64,000 bases of DNA. Source: HLUCCA09 sp965277275 (GTDB lineage Bacteria > Pseudomonadota > Alphaproteobacteria > Rhodobacterales > Rhodobacteraceae). The notes below the pieces were generated by a model. It worked only from the letters and a program-made list of their open reading frames with translations. It ran no database searches and was not told the DNA's origin. Shown one piece after another: positions 1 to 8,100 of the stretch. Every line of letters begins with the position of its first letter. Within the stretch, counting starts at the first letter, position 1. The stretch lies in contig CBDICG010000001.1 of the NCBI GenBank assembly GCA_965277275.1, forward strand, positions 310,001 through 374,000, read 5' to 3'. Made by a program: the position numbers and the translations under genes.

Positions 1-661
1 GCTCTGTGGTTGCAGCTTGGTATTTCACCGTAATTGCCTGTACTTGCGCGTCGCTTCTGATCCCTTCGTCGAAGACGGGCGCGAAGAGCATCGGCTTGAA
101 GGGAAGCACGCGGAGGCCATCCGTCGATGTCCCCTCCGGAAAGAACAGCAACCGATGCCCGGCATGGAGGCGGTCCGACAGCAGGCGCGCCTGATTGGGG
201 GCATCGCGTGGGTCGCGCCGGATGAAGAGTGTTCCTGTCGCGCGGGCGAGCCAGCCGATCCCCGGCCATCCCGATACTTCGGATTTGGCGACGAAATAGA
301 GCGAGTCGCTTGCGTTCAAGGCAAAGATGTCGAGCCACGTCGAATGGTTGGCGACGGCCACACCTAGGCCTGTCATGGGGCGCCCCTGCACGCGCCGGCC
401 GATGCCAAGCCACCAGAAAGCGGCCGTGCAGACGCCACGTGTGATCCATGGTGTCACAGGGCGCTGCATGCCGCAGAGGGGGCGCTCGACGAGGCGCATC
501 GCAAGAAGGATAGCAAGTCCGCCAAAAACAGTAATGCCGAGCGGCAGACCGCGGCGCACGATCCTGATCCAGTCTGTGGCGCCGTATGTCCTGTTCTGCG
601 GCTCCGGCGCGCCGTACCACGTCGGATCTGCACTACGGGACGGCTTTGGCGCGATGCTCAT
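1..661 (-). CDS. olsA: OlsA-type lysophosphatidic/lyso-ornithine lipid O-acyltransferase (3' end cut by window)
   Basis: PlsC-family acyltransferase expected to add the ester-linked second acyl chain of ornithine lipid at the inner membrane. The 220 residues in the window show a transmembrane stretch at about residues 39-56, the catalytic HX4D motif (NHSTWLD, H106 and D111) and the FPEGT acceptor-binding motif at about 174-178, in the order usual for the family. The C-terminus lies beyond base 1. The ATG overlaps the stop of olsB as ATGA, so the two are translationally coupled, and this context favours OlsA over a housekeeping PlsC. The assignment rests on motifs plus neighbour. Confidence 0.85.
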   Translation of the reverse strand, partial: MSIAPKPSRSADPTWYGAPEPQNRTYGATDWIRIVRRGLPLGITVFGGLAILLAMRLVERPLCGMQRPVTPWITRGVCTAAFWWLGIGRRVQGRPMTGLGVAVANHSTWLDIFALNASDSLYFVAKSEVSGWPGIGWLARATGTLFIRRDPRDAPNQARLLSDRLHAGHRLLFFPEGTSTDGLRVLPFKPMLFAPVFDEGIRSDAQVQAITVKYQAATTE

Positions 662-1464
662 GACCGTGCTTCGGACGGGGAAGCACCGTAGATCCCGCGG
701 GTACGGGCATCGATGCGTGCAACATCCATCACGATGCAGACGTCCGTCGTATTGAAGGGCGTGTCCACCCAGGCGCCCTCGCCCACGTATCCGCCCATGC
801 GCAGGTAGGATTTCAGAAGTGTTGGCAGGGCCTTGGCAGCCGTTCTTCGATCTATGCCGGAGGCTGGTACAAGGTCCATCGCCACAGCATGCGGGGGACG
901 AGCCTGCACGCGCAGATGGGGCGGGGCCAGATGGTTGTGGTGCAAGAACGAAAGCGGCTGCGCCAACGCATCGACATTCGTGCCGTGAAAGCTCGCCACG
1001 CCAAACAGGATCTCGATGCGTCTCTCGGTAATGTAGTCGGCAAGGCCGGTCCACAGATGGTAAAGACCAGCGCCGCCGCGCAAATCTGCATGCAGGCAGG
1101 ACCGCCCGAGCTCCAGCAGCGACTTGCCGCTCTCTACCAACGGGGCGAGATCGTACTCGCCTGCACAATAGAAGCCGCGCTGCTCCGAGCGCTCGCCGGG
1201 CATGACCCTGTATGCCCCAACGACATGTGACAGGTCAGCCGGATCGCGGGTCGTATCGACCAGAACGATGTGATCGCATTCGGGATCGTAAATGTCGCGT
1301 TCGAAGCGCTGGGTGTGGTCGACAAGATCGCCATCGCCGCCGAGTTCCTCAACGAACACCTCGTATCTCAGCCGCTGAGCGCCAAGAATATCGGCTTCGG
1401 AGGTTGCGACGCGGACAACATGTCCGTCCTGAACATGGGGCTTTGAACGCAGCACGGAGCTCAT
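658..1464 (-). CDS. olsB: OlsB-type ornithine N-acyltransferase (GNAT fold)
   Basis: Protein of 268 aa of the GNAT/hemolysin-like family. OlsB transfers a 3-hydroxyacyl group from ACP to the alpha-amino group of ornithine, making lyso-ornithine lipid. The N-terminal half carries the conserved pattern of the family (LRYEVFVEELG near residue 31, then ERDIYDPECDH and a GAYRVM strand), followed by LELGRSCLH. It is the first gene of an olsB-olsA operon with a 4-nt stop/start overlap. Such lipids are made constitutively or under phosphate limitation in this group. A CtrA-like site sits about 90 nt upstream of its start (see 1554-1569). Confidence 0.85.
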   Translation of the reverse strand: MSSVLRSKPHVQDGHVVRVATSEADILGAQRLRYEVFVEELGGDGDLVDHTQRFERDIYDPECDHIVLVDTTRDPADLSHVVGAYRVMPGERSEQRGFYCAGEYDLAPLVESGKSLLELGRSCLHADLRGGAGLYHLWTGLADYITERRIEILFGVASFHGTNVDALAQPLSFLHHNHLAPPHLRVQARPPHAVAMDLVPASGIDRRTAAKALPTLLKSYLRMGGYVGEGAWVDTPFNTTDVCIVMDVARIDARTRGIYGASPSEARS

Positions 1465-1553
1465 GGAAGCGCTTTAGGCCCTCTATCGCAGCGTGACAAC
1501 CACAGGTGCCCAGCCTCCCCAATTTCAGCGGGTTGCGCGGCATGCCCTACCCG

Positions 1554-1569
1554 TTAAAGTTGAGTTAAC
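1554..1569 (-). promoter_or_regulatory. Putative CtrA-binding site (TTAA-N7-TTAAC)
   Basis: TTAA at 1554-1557, seven bases, TTAA at 1565-1568 followed by C: a perfect match to the full CtrA site of alphaproteobacteria. A half site TTAAC follows at 1587-1591. The stretch is AT-rich within a GC-rich chromosome and lies about 90 nt upstream of olsB (minus strand), the only start codon close enough to be controlled. Seen in sequence; binding is inferred. Confidence 0.5.
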
Positions 1570-1676
1570 CATATTTGGACTACAGCTTAACGAAACCGGA
1601 ACGCGGGATGGGGGAGCCCGCAGGTCATCGTGAAGCCGGTATGGGATGATGCGCGGGATGACCCGTGTGTTGGGGA

Positions 1677-1856
1677 TCACTCGAAGACCGGGAGGAGCGC
1701 TATGGAGCGTCCGTCCACCACAACCTTGCCAACGTGCTCAAAATTCACCGTAATCCGGTGCTCGATACGGGATTGCACCTGTCCGAGCCCCCAATCCGGC
1801 GCGTCGGGATGGCGTACGAGCATACCAGGTTCAAAAATCGCGTTGATATCCTTCAT
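1677..1856 (-). CDS. DUF3553 domain protein
   Basis: Small 59-aa protein with the DUF3553 pattern: an N-terminal PGMLVRHPDAPDWGLGQVQS segment followed by a strand-rich stretch containing ITVNFEHVGK. The fold resembles the short SH3-like domains found at the end of UvrD-type helicases, but here it stands alone. The ATG at 1856 was chosen because the protein begins at once with the domain; the open frame extends much further upstream only as a shadow of chpT. It is transcribed away from chpT, 33 bp apart. No specific function is known. Confidence 0.8.
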   Translation of the reverse strand: MKDINAIFEPGMLVRHPDAPDWGLGQVQSRIEHRITVNFEHVGKVVVDGRSIALLPVFE

Positions 1857-1889
1857 GGGTAGCGCCTCCTCTGGGACTGGAGATGGCGC

Positions 1890-2516
1890 ATGAACGCGGA
1901 GTTTCCAAGAAATGAAGTTGATCTGTGTGCACTGATCGGCTCGCGGATCTGCCACGACCTGGTCAGCCCGGTGGGCGCGATCGGAAATGGCGTCGAGTTG
2001 CTCAGCATGGGCGGGCTGCCGATGGAGCAGTCCGACGCGTCGCCCGAGCTCGACCTTGTCCGCGAGAGTGTCGGCAATGCCCAGACGCGCTTGCGGTTCT
2101 TCCGGGTCGCCTATGGACAGGCGGGCGCAGAGCAGGAGGTCGGGCGTGCGGAAGTCCTCGGCATCCTGACGGATCTCTACAAGGGGGGGCGCCTGCGGGT
2201 GCACTGGGGCGTCGACGAGGCGCTCCCGAGACTGGAGGTCAAACTGGCGTTCCTGCTCCTGCAATGCATGGAAAGTGCGATGCCGTTCGGCGGGCAGGTC
2301 CGGCTGCGCAAGGATCGCAATGGCTGGTGCGTTCAGGGGGACGCCGACAAGCTGCGCCTTGACCCGATCCTGTGGGAAGCGGTCGAAAGCGGAACGATCC
2401 CCGCCCCGCTGCGCCCCAGCCAGGTGCACTTTGCGCTCGTGCCGCAGGTCCTGCGCGAGTTGGGGCGCGGGCTGAGAGTTCAGTCCGGGGCGCAGGCGCT
2501 CGTCGTCACGGCCTGA
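1890..2516 (+). CDS. chpT: Histidine phosphotransferase ChpT
   Basis: Protein of 208 aa. ChpT is the dimeric phosphotransferase that takes phosphate from the hybrid kinase CckA and passes it to CtrA and CpdR. The phospho-accepting helix is visible at the N-terminus, with H22 in RICHDLVSPVGAIGNG, followed by a degenerate HATPase-like C-terminal domain without ATP-binding boxes, as in the family. In Rhodobacteraceae this relay controls motility, gene-transfer agents and related traits. The gene stands alone, divergent from the DUF3553 gene. A strong CtrA-type site lies 320 bp away at 1554. Confidence 0.9.
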   Translation: MNAEFPRNEVDLCALIGSRICHDLVSPVGAIGNGVELLSMGGLPMEQSDASPELDLVRESVGNAQTRLRFFRVAYGQAGAEQEVGRAEVLGILTDLYKGGRLRVHWGVDEALPRLEVKLAFLLLQCMESAMPFGGQVRLRKDRNGWCVQGDADKLRLDPILWEAVESGTIPAPLRPSQVHFALVPQVLRELGRGLRVQSGAQALVVTA

Positions 2517-2604
2517 CCGCCACGGAGCACACAAAAGCCTACAGCGAGCACGGAAGGCACCCTTCCCCAACGGGGCGCCCTCCGGCACCGGAGGCGGCAC
2601 GCAA

Positions 2605-3858
2605 TCAAGGACGCGTCGTGCCGTCTCCGGTAACCAAGTATTTGAAACTCGTGAGTTGTTCGGCGCCGACGGGACCGCGCGCATGCATCTTGCCAGTCGC
2701 GATACCAATCTCCGCCCCCATGCCGAATTCGCCCCCGTCGGCGAACTGTGTCGAGGCATTCCGCATCAGGATCGCACTGTCGAGTCCCGCAAAGAAGCGC
2801 GCCGCAACCCCATCATCGTCTGTCATGATCGCGTCGGTGTGCGACGATCCGTGCGTGCGGATGTGTGCGATCGCGGCGTCCGTGTTCGCGACTACGCGAG
2901 CGGCCATCTTCATGTCGAGGAATTCGGTTCCGAAGTCGTCGGCCTGTGCCGCTCGGGAGCCATCTAGCCCCTCGGCGTAGACTTCCACACCGGCCGCTAT
3001 CAGGTCGTCCACGATCTGCTGACCGAGGGCGCGCACGCTTTCATGGACGAGCAGGCACTCGGCGGCGCCGCAAATCCCCGTGCGCCGGGTCTTCGCGTTC
3101 AGAACGACAGCGCGCGCTTTCTCCGGGTCAGCCGCTGCATCGATATAGATATGGCAGATGCCTTCGAGATGCGCGAACACCGGCACCCGCGCCTCCGACT
3201 GCACGAGGCCGACCAAGCCCTTGCCGCCCCGGGGCACGATCACGTCGATCGACTCCGTCATGCGCAGCATCTCCGAGACAGCGGCGCGGTCCCGCGTGGG
3301 AACGAGCTGAATGGAGGTTTCCGGTAGGCCGACGAGGCGAAGCCCTTCCTGCAGGCAGGTATGCAGTGCGCCCGAGGAATGAAAACTCTCCGACCCGCCC
3401 CGCAGGATCACCGCGTTTCCGGCCTTCAGACACAATGCGCCCGCGTCTGCCGTGACGTTGGGCCGGCTTTCGTAGATTACGCCGATCACGCCAAGCGGTG
3501 TCCGGACGCGTTGGATATGCAGGCCGTTGGGGCGATCCCACTCCGACATCACCTGGCCAAGCGGATCGGGCTGTGCGGCAACCGCCCGCAGCCCCGCGGC
3601 GATCCCCTCCACCCGTGACTTGTCGAGCATCAGGCGATCCATCATGGCTGCAGAGAGGCCCTTCTCGCGGCCATAGTCGAGATCCTTTGCGTTGGCGTCC
3701 AGGATCTCGGGGATGCGGGCCTCCATCACACGGGCGGCTTCCGTCAGGGCCCGCGCTCGGGTCTCTGCGGGCGCGGTTGCCAGATCCTGTGCTGCGGCCT
3801 TCGCGTTGCGGCCGATCTCGGCCATGATGGCGGGGATGTCGTCGGTCTGGTCTTTCAT
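2605..3858 (-). CDS. proA: Gamma-glutamyl phosphate reductase (glutamate-5-semialdehyde dehydrogenase)
   Basis: Second enzyme of proline synthesis: NADPH-dependent reduction of glutamyl-5-phosphate to glutamate-5-semialdehyde in the cytoplasm. At 417 aa it is full length. The family motifs GVIYESRPNVTADA (about 126-139), ILRGGSE (about 151-157) and the active-site cysteine C263 in RRTGICGAAE are present. It is the last gene of an obg-proB-proA minus-strand operon, with 65 bp between proB and proA. Nothing looks unusual. Confidence 0.97.
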   Translation of the reverse strand: MKDQTDDIPAIMAEIGRNAKAAAQDLATAPAETRARALTEAARVMEARIPEILDANAKDLDYGREKGLSAAMMDRLMLDKSRVEGIAAGLRAVAAQPDPLGQVMSEWDRPNGLHIQRVRTPLGVIGVIYESRPNVTADAGALCLKAGNAVILRGGSESFHSSGALHTCLQEGLRLVGLPETSIQLVPTRDRAAVSEMLRMTESIDVIVPRGGKGLVGLVQSEARVPVFAHLEGICHIYIDAAADPEKARAVVLNAKTRRTGICGAAECLLVHESVRALGQQIVDDLIAAGVEVYAEGLDGSRAAQADDFGTEFLDMKMAARVVANTDAAIAHIRTHGSSHTDAIMTDDDGVAARFFAGLDSAILMRNASTQFADGGEFGMGAEIGIATGKMHARGPVGAEQLTSFKYLVTGDGTTRP

Positions 3859-3923
3859 CGAAGCGGCTTTCGGTTGGCGGCGGTGAGGGCTTCGAGAACG
3901 AAGCAGAAAGGAAGTAGCGTCGG

Positions 3924-5060
3924 CTAGAGAGCCATATCGTCGCGATGGACGAGCGCGGCACGGCCTGGATATCCGAGGATCCCCTCGATGTCAGCAGAAC
4001 GGTGGCCTGCGATCGCACGGGCCTCGCCGTCCGCGTAGCGGCTCAGGCCTTGGCCAAGCGCGCCCTCGGGCCCATCGATGCGCACGGGATCGCCACGGCC
4101 GAAAGCGCCCTCAACCCGCGTCACTCCGGCGGGAAGCAGTGATTTCCCGCTGCCAAGCGCGCGCGCTGCCCCGCCATCGATATGCAGGATCCCTCTGGGC
4201 TTCATCGAGGCGATCCAGCGGCGCCGGGCCAATTGCGGTGTTCCGTCTGCGAGAAACCAAGTGGCGGGCGCACCCTCCTGCAGGGCTGTGAGGGGCTTCA
4301 GCGGCGTGCCTTGCGTGATCGCCATGGCGCAGCCTGCGGCTGTCGCGGTCTTGGCCGCCATGAGCTTGGTCTTCATTCCGCCCCGCGAGAGGCCGGACCC
4401 GGCATCGCCAGCCATGGCTTCGATCTGCGGTGTGATCCGGCCGACGACGTCGAGCCTCTTGGCATCCGGGCTTTGCGCGGGCGGCGCGGTATAGAGCCCG
4501 TCGATGTCCGACAGGAGCACGAGCGTATCGGCTCCGATCGTGACAGCGATCTGTGCAGCGAGTCTGTCGTTATCTCCAAATCGGATCTCGTCGGTCGCAA
4601 TGGTATCGTTCTCATTCACGATGGGAAGAACGCCGTGGGCAAGAAGCGCCGACAGGGTTGCCCGCGTGTTGAGATAGCGCCGTCGATCTTCGGAATCCTC
4701 AAGCGTGACAAGAACTTGTGCAGCTGCGATGCCATGGGGCGCCAACACCGCCTCGTAGGCCCGCGCGAGTCGGATCTGCCCTACGGCAGCGGCAGCCTGG
4801 CTTTGTTCGAGCGGCAGCGCTCCGGGGGCGAGGCCGAGCACGCTGCAGCCAAGTGCAATCGAGCCCGACGATACGACAATCACATCGGTGCCCTGCGCAC
4901 GCGCCTGCGCGAGGTCTTCGGCCAGGGCTGTCAGCCAGGGGGTGCGCAACGCCCCGCTGTCACGATCGACGAGCAGCGCCGATCCAATCTTGATGACCAG
5001 CCGCTTGCTGGCCGCGAGATCCGGCGCCGTCCCGTGGTGTTCGGCGGTCATGGTCGCCAT
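3924..5060 (-). CDS. proB: Glutamate 5-kinase
   Basis: First enzyme of proline synthesis, ATP plus glutamate to glutamyl-5-phosphate, and normally feedback-inhibited by proline. The 378 aa contain the amino-acid kinase domain (VIKIGSALL near residue 22, SSGSIALG, VNENDTI and FGDNDRLAA) and a C-terminal PUA domain (from about residue 285, containing RGILHIDGGAARAL). The chosen ATG at 5060 has a GAGG Shine-Dalgarno 7 nt upstream and lies inside the end of obg; another ATG at 5051 forms an exact ATGA overlap with the obg stop. Either way, translation is coupled to obg. Confidence 0.95.
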   Translation of the reverse strand: MATMTAEHHGTAPDLAASKRLVIKIGSALLVDRDSGALRTPWLTALAEDLAQARAQGTDVIVVSSGSIALGCSVLGLAPGALPLEQSQAAAAVGQIRLARAYEAVLAPHGIAAAQVLVTLEDSEDRRRYLNTRATLSALLAHGVLPIVNENDTIATDEIRFGDNDRLAAQIAVTIGADTLVLLSDIDGLYTAPPAQSPDAKRLDVVGRITPQIEAMAGDAGSGLSRGGMKTKLMAAKTATAAGCAMAITQGTPLKPLTALQEGAPATWFLADGTPQLARRRWIASMKPRGILHIDGGAARALGSGKSLLPAGVTRVEGAFGRGDPVRIDGPEGALGQGLSRYADGEARAIAGHRSADIEGILGYPGRAALVHRDDMAL

Positions 5061-6079
5061 CGCGCATCCTCGCCCTCGGCGACCGGGTTTCGGGCGGGCT
5101 CGATCTTCGCCTTGAGCGCCCGGAGCGCAGCCTCCACACCTTCGCCCGATACGCCTGACATGGCCAGCACGTCCGAGCCGGTCGCGTCCCGCATGGCTGA
5201 CAGAGCCTCCGAACGCGCTTCGGGCGTCAACGCATCCACCTTGTTGAGCGCAGTGATCCGAGGTTTCTCGGCAAGGGCGCCGCCATAGGCTTCAAGCTCG
5301 CCAATGATCGTCTGCCAGTCGGCAACGGGATCTTCGGACGTGCCATCGACGAGGTGGAGAAGCACAGCGCAGCGTTCAACATGGCCGAGAAAACGATCTC
5401 CGAGGCCCCGCCCGTCGGAGGCGCCCTCGATCAGCCCGGGAATGTCGGCAACCACGAACTCGGTGCCGTCGACCCCGACGATGCCGAGATTGGGGTGCAA
5501 CGTCGTGAACGGGTAATCCGCGATCTTCGGTCGTGCGTTCGATGTGGCCGCAAGAAACGTGGATTTGCCTGCGTTGGGCAGTCCAAGCAGCCCGGCGTCG
5601 GCAATCAGCTTCAGACGCAGCCAGATCTCCCGCTCGATGCCGGGCTGACCGGCATTCGCCCGGCGCGGCGCCTGGTTCGTCGAGGATTTGAAATGGAGGT
5701 TTCCAAAGCCGCCGTTACCGCCTTTGGCGAGCACAAACCGTTGGCCGACTTCGGTCAGGTCAGCGATCACGGTTTCCTCGTCGTCCTCAAGGATCTCCGT
5801 GCCCGCCGGTACCTTGAGTATGATGGCATCGCCGGACGCGCCCGTCCGTCCCTGCCCCATGCCGCCCTTGCCGTTCTTGGCGAAAAAGTGCTGCTGATAG
5901 CGAAAGTCGATCAGCGTGTTCAGCCCGTCGACCGCTTCGGCAATAACGTCACCGCCGCGCCCACCGTCCCCGCCGTTCGGCCCACCATATTCGATGAACT
6001 TCTCACGACGGAAAGATACGGCCCCGGCGCCACCGGAGCCGGAGCGAATGGTCACCCTGGCGAGATCAAGAAACTTCAT
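5048..6079 (-). CDS. obgE: Obg/CgtA GTPase
   Basis: Ribosome-associated GTPase needed for 50S assembly and, in Caulobacter, for growth and cell-cycle progress. In 343 aa it has the glycine-rich N-terminal Obg domain (about 1-158, with GGPNGGDGGRGGDV and GKGGMGQG) and a G domain with the P-loop GLPNAGKST at 166-174, DIPGLIEGA at 212-220 and NKVD near 280. The C-terminus is short compared with Gram-positive Obg. It heads the obg-proB-proA operon. Obg next to rpmA/rplU is the usual arrangement; here one GNAT gene separates them. Confidence 0.97.
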   Translation of the reverse strand: MKFLDLARVTIRSGSGGAGAVSFRREKFIEYGGPNGGDGGRGGDVIAEAVDGLNTLIDFRYQQHFFAKNGKGGMGQGRTGASGDAIILKVPAGTEILEDDEETVIADLTEVGQRFVLAKGGNGGFGNLHFKSSTNQAPRRANAGQPGIEREIWLRLKLIADAGLLGLPNAGKSTFLAATSNARPKIADYPFTTLHPNLGIVGVDGTEFVVADIPGLIEGASDGRGLGDRFLGHVERCAVLLHLVDGTSEDPVADWQTIIGELEAYGGALAEKPRITALNKVDALTPEARSEALSAMRDATGSDVLAMSGVSGEGVEAALRALKAKIEPARNPVAEGEDARWRP

Positions 6080-6210
6080 GAGATTGGCCTTACCCGACGC
6101 CCATCATGCCAGCAAGCGCGCGCCATCGCGCACCAGAGCCGGCGTCAGCCTTTCGGAAGTGTTAACGAGGCCCGGCAAGCGTTCTCAGGAGGGCCGAACG
6201 CCACCCTTGG

Positions 6211-6777
6211 TCACACCTGTTCGAGGCGGCGAAGATAGGTCCACGTTTGCACGATCGCGCCACGGGCGACCGAGTACGCCTCCGCATCGCCAAGGTACTC
6301 GAAGCCGGCATTGGTCAGCACCCGGCCCGACATGGGGTTGTCCTGGAAAACAGAGGCAAAGATGGTGGCCGCGCGGTGTGGGTTGGCGTCCAGCAGCGTC
6401 TGGACGGCCTCGGATGCGAGCCCTGTGTTCCACAAAGCTGGCGCCACCCAGTAGCCGACCTCGGATTGCCCCTTGGCCGCTTCCATACGCTCAAGGCCAA
6501 TAACGCCCACCACTTCCCCAAGCCCTGCGCGTGAGCCGTCCAGCACCCAGATGTCCTCCCGGAGCTGGCCGTTGAGAGCACTTTCCACGAACGCATCCGT
6601 CGCGCCCGGAGGCAGTGGATGTGGGATGGACCGCGTCATGCGAGCGACGCGCTCATCGGATGCGTAGAGCTCGATCAACCCCTTGTCCGACGATCTCGGC
6701 GCACGCAGCTCCAGGCGCGGCGTCACGATCGAGGGCATGGCTGCTGTCTCTGCTTGAGCAATGGAAGGTGTCTGCAT
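6211..6777 (-). CDS. GNAT N-acetyltransferase, RimJ/RimL type
   Basis: Acetyltransferase of the GNAT_3 group that acetylates an amine from acetyl-CoA; the substrate cannot be read from sequence. Seen: TPRLELRAPRSSDKG at the N-terminus, SEVGYWVAPALWNTGLASE in the middle (the acetyl-CoA loop region), and NPMSGRVLTNAGFEYLG near the end, typical of the RimJ/RimL group. I chose the ATG at 6777; an upstream TTG at 6804 abuts the rpmA terminator and is less likely. The gene lies between rpmA and obg on the same strand, so it may receive some read-through from the ribosomal operon. Confidence 0.85.
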   Translation of the reverse strand: MQTPSIAQAETAAMPSIVTPRLELRAPRSSDKGLIELYASDERVARMTRSIPHPLPPGATDAFVESALNGQLREDIWVLDGSRAGLGEVVGVIGLERMEAAKGQSEVGYWVAPALWNTGLASEAVQTLLDANPHRAATIFASVFQDNPMSGRVLTNAGFEYLGDAEAYSVARGAIVQTWTYLRRLEQV

Positions 6778-6810
6778 GTCACTCGTCCCAATCGATAGGC
6801 CCAAAAAGGC

Positions 6811-6844
6811 TAAGGGGGACCGGCCTTTTCGCCGATCCCCCTTA
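6811..6844 (-). terminator. Intrinsic terminator of rplU-rpmA
   Basis: A 14-bp stem with a single C/A mismatch (arms 6811-6824 and 6831-6844, loop of six), followed on the minus strand by a run of five T. It sits 28 nt past the rpmA stop. Confidence 0.85.
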
Positions 6845-6871
6845 CCAAAGTCTTAGGCGCGTGGGTCCGAC

Positions 6872-7141
6872 CTATTCGGCCGCCTCTGCGACCGGCGTCA
6901 CGGAAACGAAGGTTCGACCCTTGAGCCCCTTGCGGAACGTCACGGAGCCTTCAACCAGGGCAAAGAGCGTATGGTCCTTGCCTTGGCCGACACCGTCGCC
7001 CGGCCACCACTTGTTGCCGCGCTGGCGCGCGATGATGTTGCCCGGGATGACGCGCTCGCCACCGTACTTCTTTACGCCGAGGCGGCGCCCAGCGGAGTCG
7101 CGGCCGTTACGTGAGGAGCCGCCTGCTTTCTTGTGTGCCAT
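6872..7141 (-). CDS. rpmA: 50S ribosomal protein L27
   Basis: Ribosomal protein bL27 of 89 aa, which reaches the peptidyl-transferase centre. The mature-type N-terminus MAHKKAGGSSRNGRDS is present with no Firmicute-type pre-sequence to be cleaved. It follows rplU by 5 nt in the standard rplU-rpmA operon and is followed by a strong intrinsic terminator. The last residues (VAEAAE) form a short alanine/glutamate tail seen in alphaproteobacteria. Confidence 0.98.
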   Translation of the reverse strand: MAHKKAGGSSRNGRDSAGRRLGVKKYGGERVIPGNIIARQRGNKWWPGDGVGQGKDHTLFALVEGSVTFRKGLKGRTFVSVTPVAEAAE

Positions 7142-7146
7142 CTCGC

Positions 7147-7881
7147 TTACTCCTTCTCGGCAGCAAAGCCCGCTGCCTGTTCGATCCAGCCGTCACGGGC
7201 GATGCGCCCCTTGAACGACAGTTGATCGTCCATATACGCGACTTCTGCGTCGTTCCAAGCGGCGATCTGGTCGAAGTGGAACACGCCGTTGGTGTTCAGC
7301 AACTTCTCAAGCTTCGGGCCAACACCCGAAATCTTCTTCAGATCGTCTGCGCCACCGTCGCGCGCTTCGGTCAGAAGGTTGCCCGGGCGCGATCCCGATG
7401 CCTCAGCCGTCGCGTCGGGCGCTGCGGGTGCAGGAGCAGCTACCGGTGCGGCTTCCGCTTTCGCCTTCGCTTTCGGCTTTGCCTTGGCGGCAGGCTTTGC
7501 AGCGGGAGCAGCCTCGGCGGCAACGTTCGGTGCCGCGCCAGCCCCGATCGCCGCCTTCACGCCAGAGGCGTCGGCGCCGCTTTCGAGGATCTCGGTCACC
7601 TTGAGCAACGTCAGTTGCTGGCGGTGGCCCTTCTTGCGCTGCGACGAGTGCTTGCGCCGGCGCTTGACGAAGTGGATGAGCTTCTCACCTTTGATCTGGT
7701 CAATGACTTCAGCCTGCACTCCAGCGCCCTCGACCAGGGGCGTGCCAATGGTCGCGCCTACCATGAGAACTTCATTGAACTGGATGGTTTCGCCGGCGGT
7801 GGCCGCGAGCTTCTCGACGCGCAGTACGTCCCCTTGCTGGACGCGATACTGCTTGCCGCCGGTCTTGAGGACCGCAAACAT
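7147..7881 (-). CDS. rplU: 50S ribosomal protein L21 with C-terminal helix-hairpin-helix extension
   Basis: Residues 1 to about 103 are a normal bL21, binding 23S rRNA. The protein then continues to 244 aa, over twice the usual length: a low-complexity Ala/Lys/Pro linker (about 104-165, KPKAKAKAEAAP-like) and a helix-hairpin-helix domain (about 178-240, with DDLKKISGVGPKLEKLLNTN). Extended L21 proteins occur across Rhodobacterales. The added domain resembles those used for non-specific nucleic acid binding, but its role on the ribosome is unknown. The stretch upstream (7882-8100) is GC-rich with short inverted repeats and should hold the operon's promoter and leader. Confidence 0.95.
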   Translation of the reverse strand: MFAVLKTGGKQYRVQQGDVLRVEKLAATAGETIQFNEVLMVGATIGTPLVEGAGVQAEVIDQIKGEKLIHFVKRRRKHSSQRKKGHRQQLTLLKVTEILESGADASGVKAAIGAGAAPNVAAEAAPAAKPAAKAKPKAKAKAEAAPVAAPAPAAPDATAEASGSRPGNLLTEARDGGADDLKKISGVGPKLEKLLNTNGVFHFDQIAAWNDAEVAYMDDQLSFKGRIARDGWIEQAAGFAAEKE

Positions 7882-8100
7882 GGGCTCTTCCTTTGTGTTC
7901 CGCGTCCTTTCGGCCCCCTTGCGGGTGTTAATGCGGGGCCTGTTGGCCCGCGCGCCTCGGACAGCGCGCCTCGGTAGAGGCGGTGATTGTCATGCAACCC
8001 GCACTCGCGGGAGCGCGCCGTATGCGGCGGATGTGCATCCATGTCAAGCCGTGATCGCCCGGGGGGCAGCGCCATTCCGCGAACGGAGGATTGGCCCCCG

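Noticed and set aside
1677..2759. Long 360-aa minus-strand frame across chpT
   Set aside because: Only the last 59 codons (DUF3553) are real; the rest is antisense to chpT.
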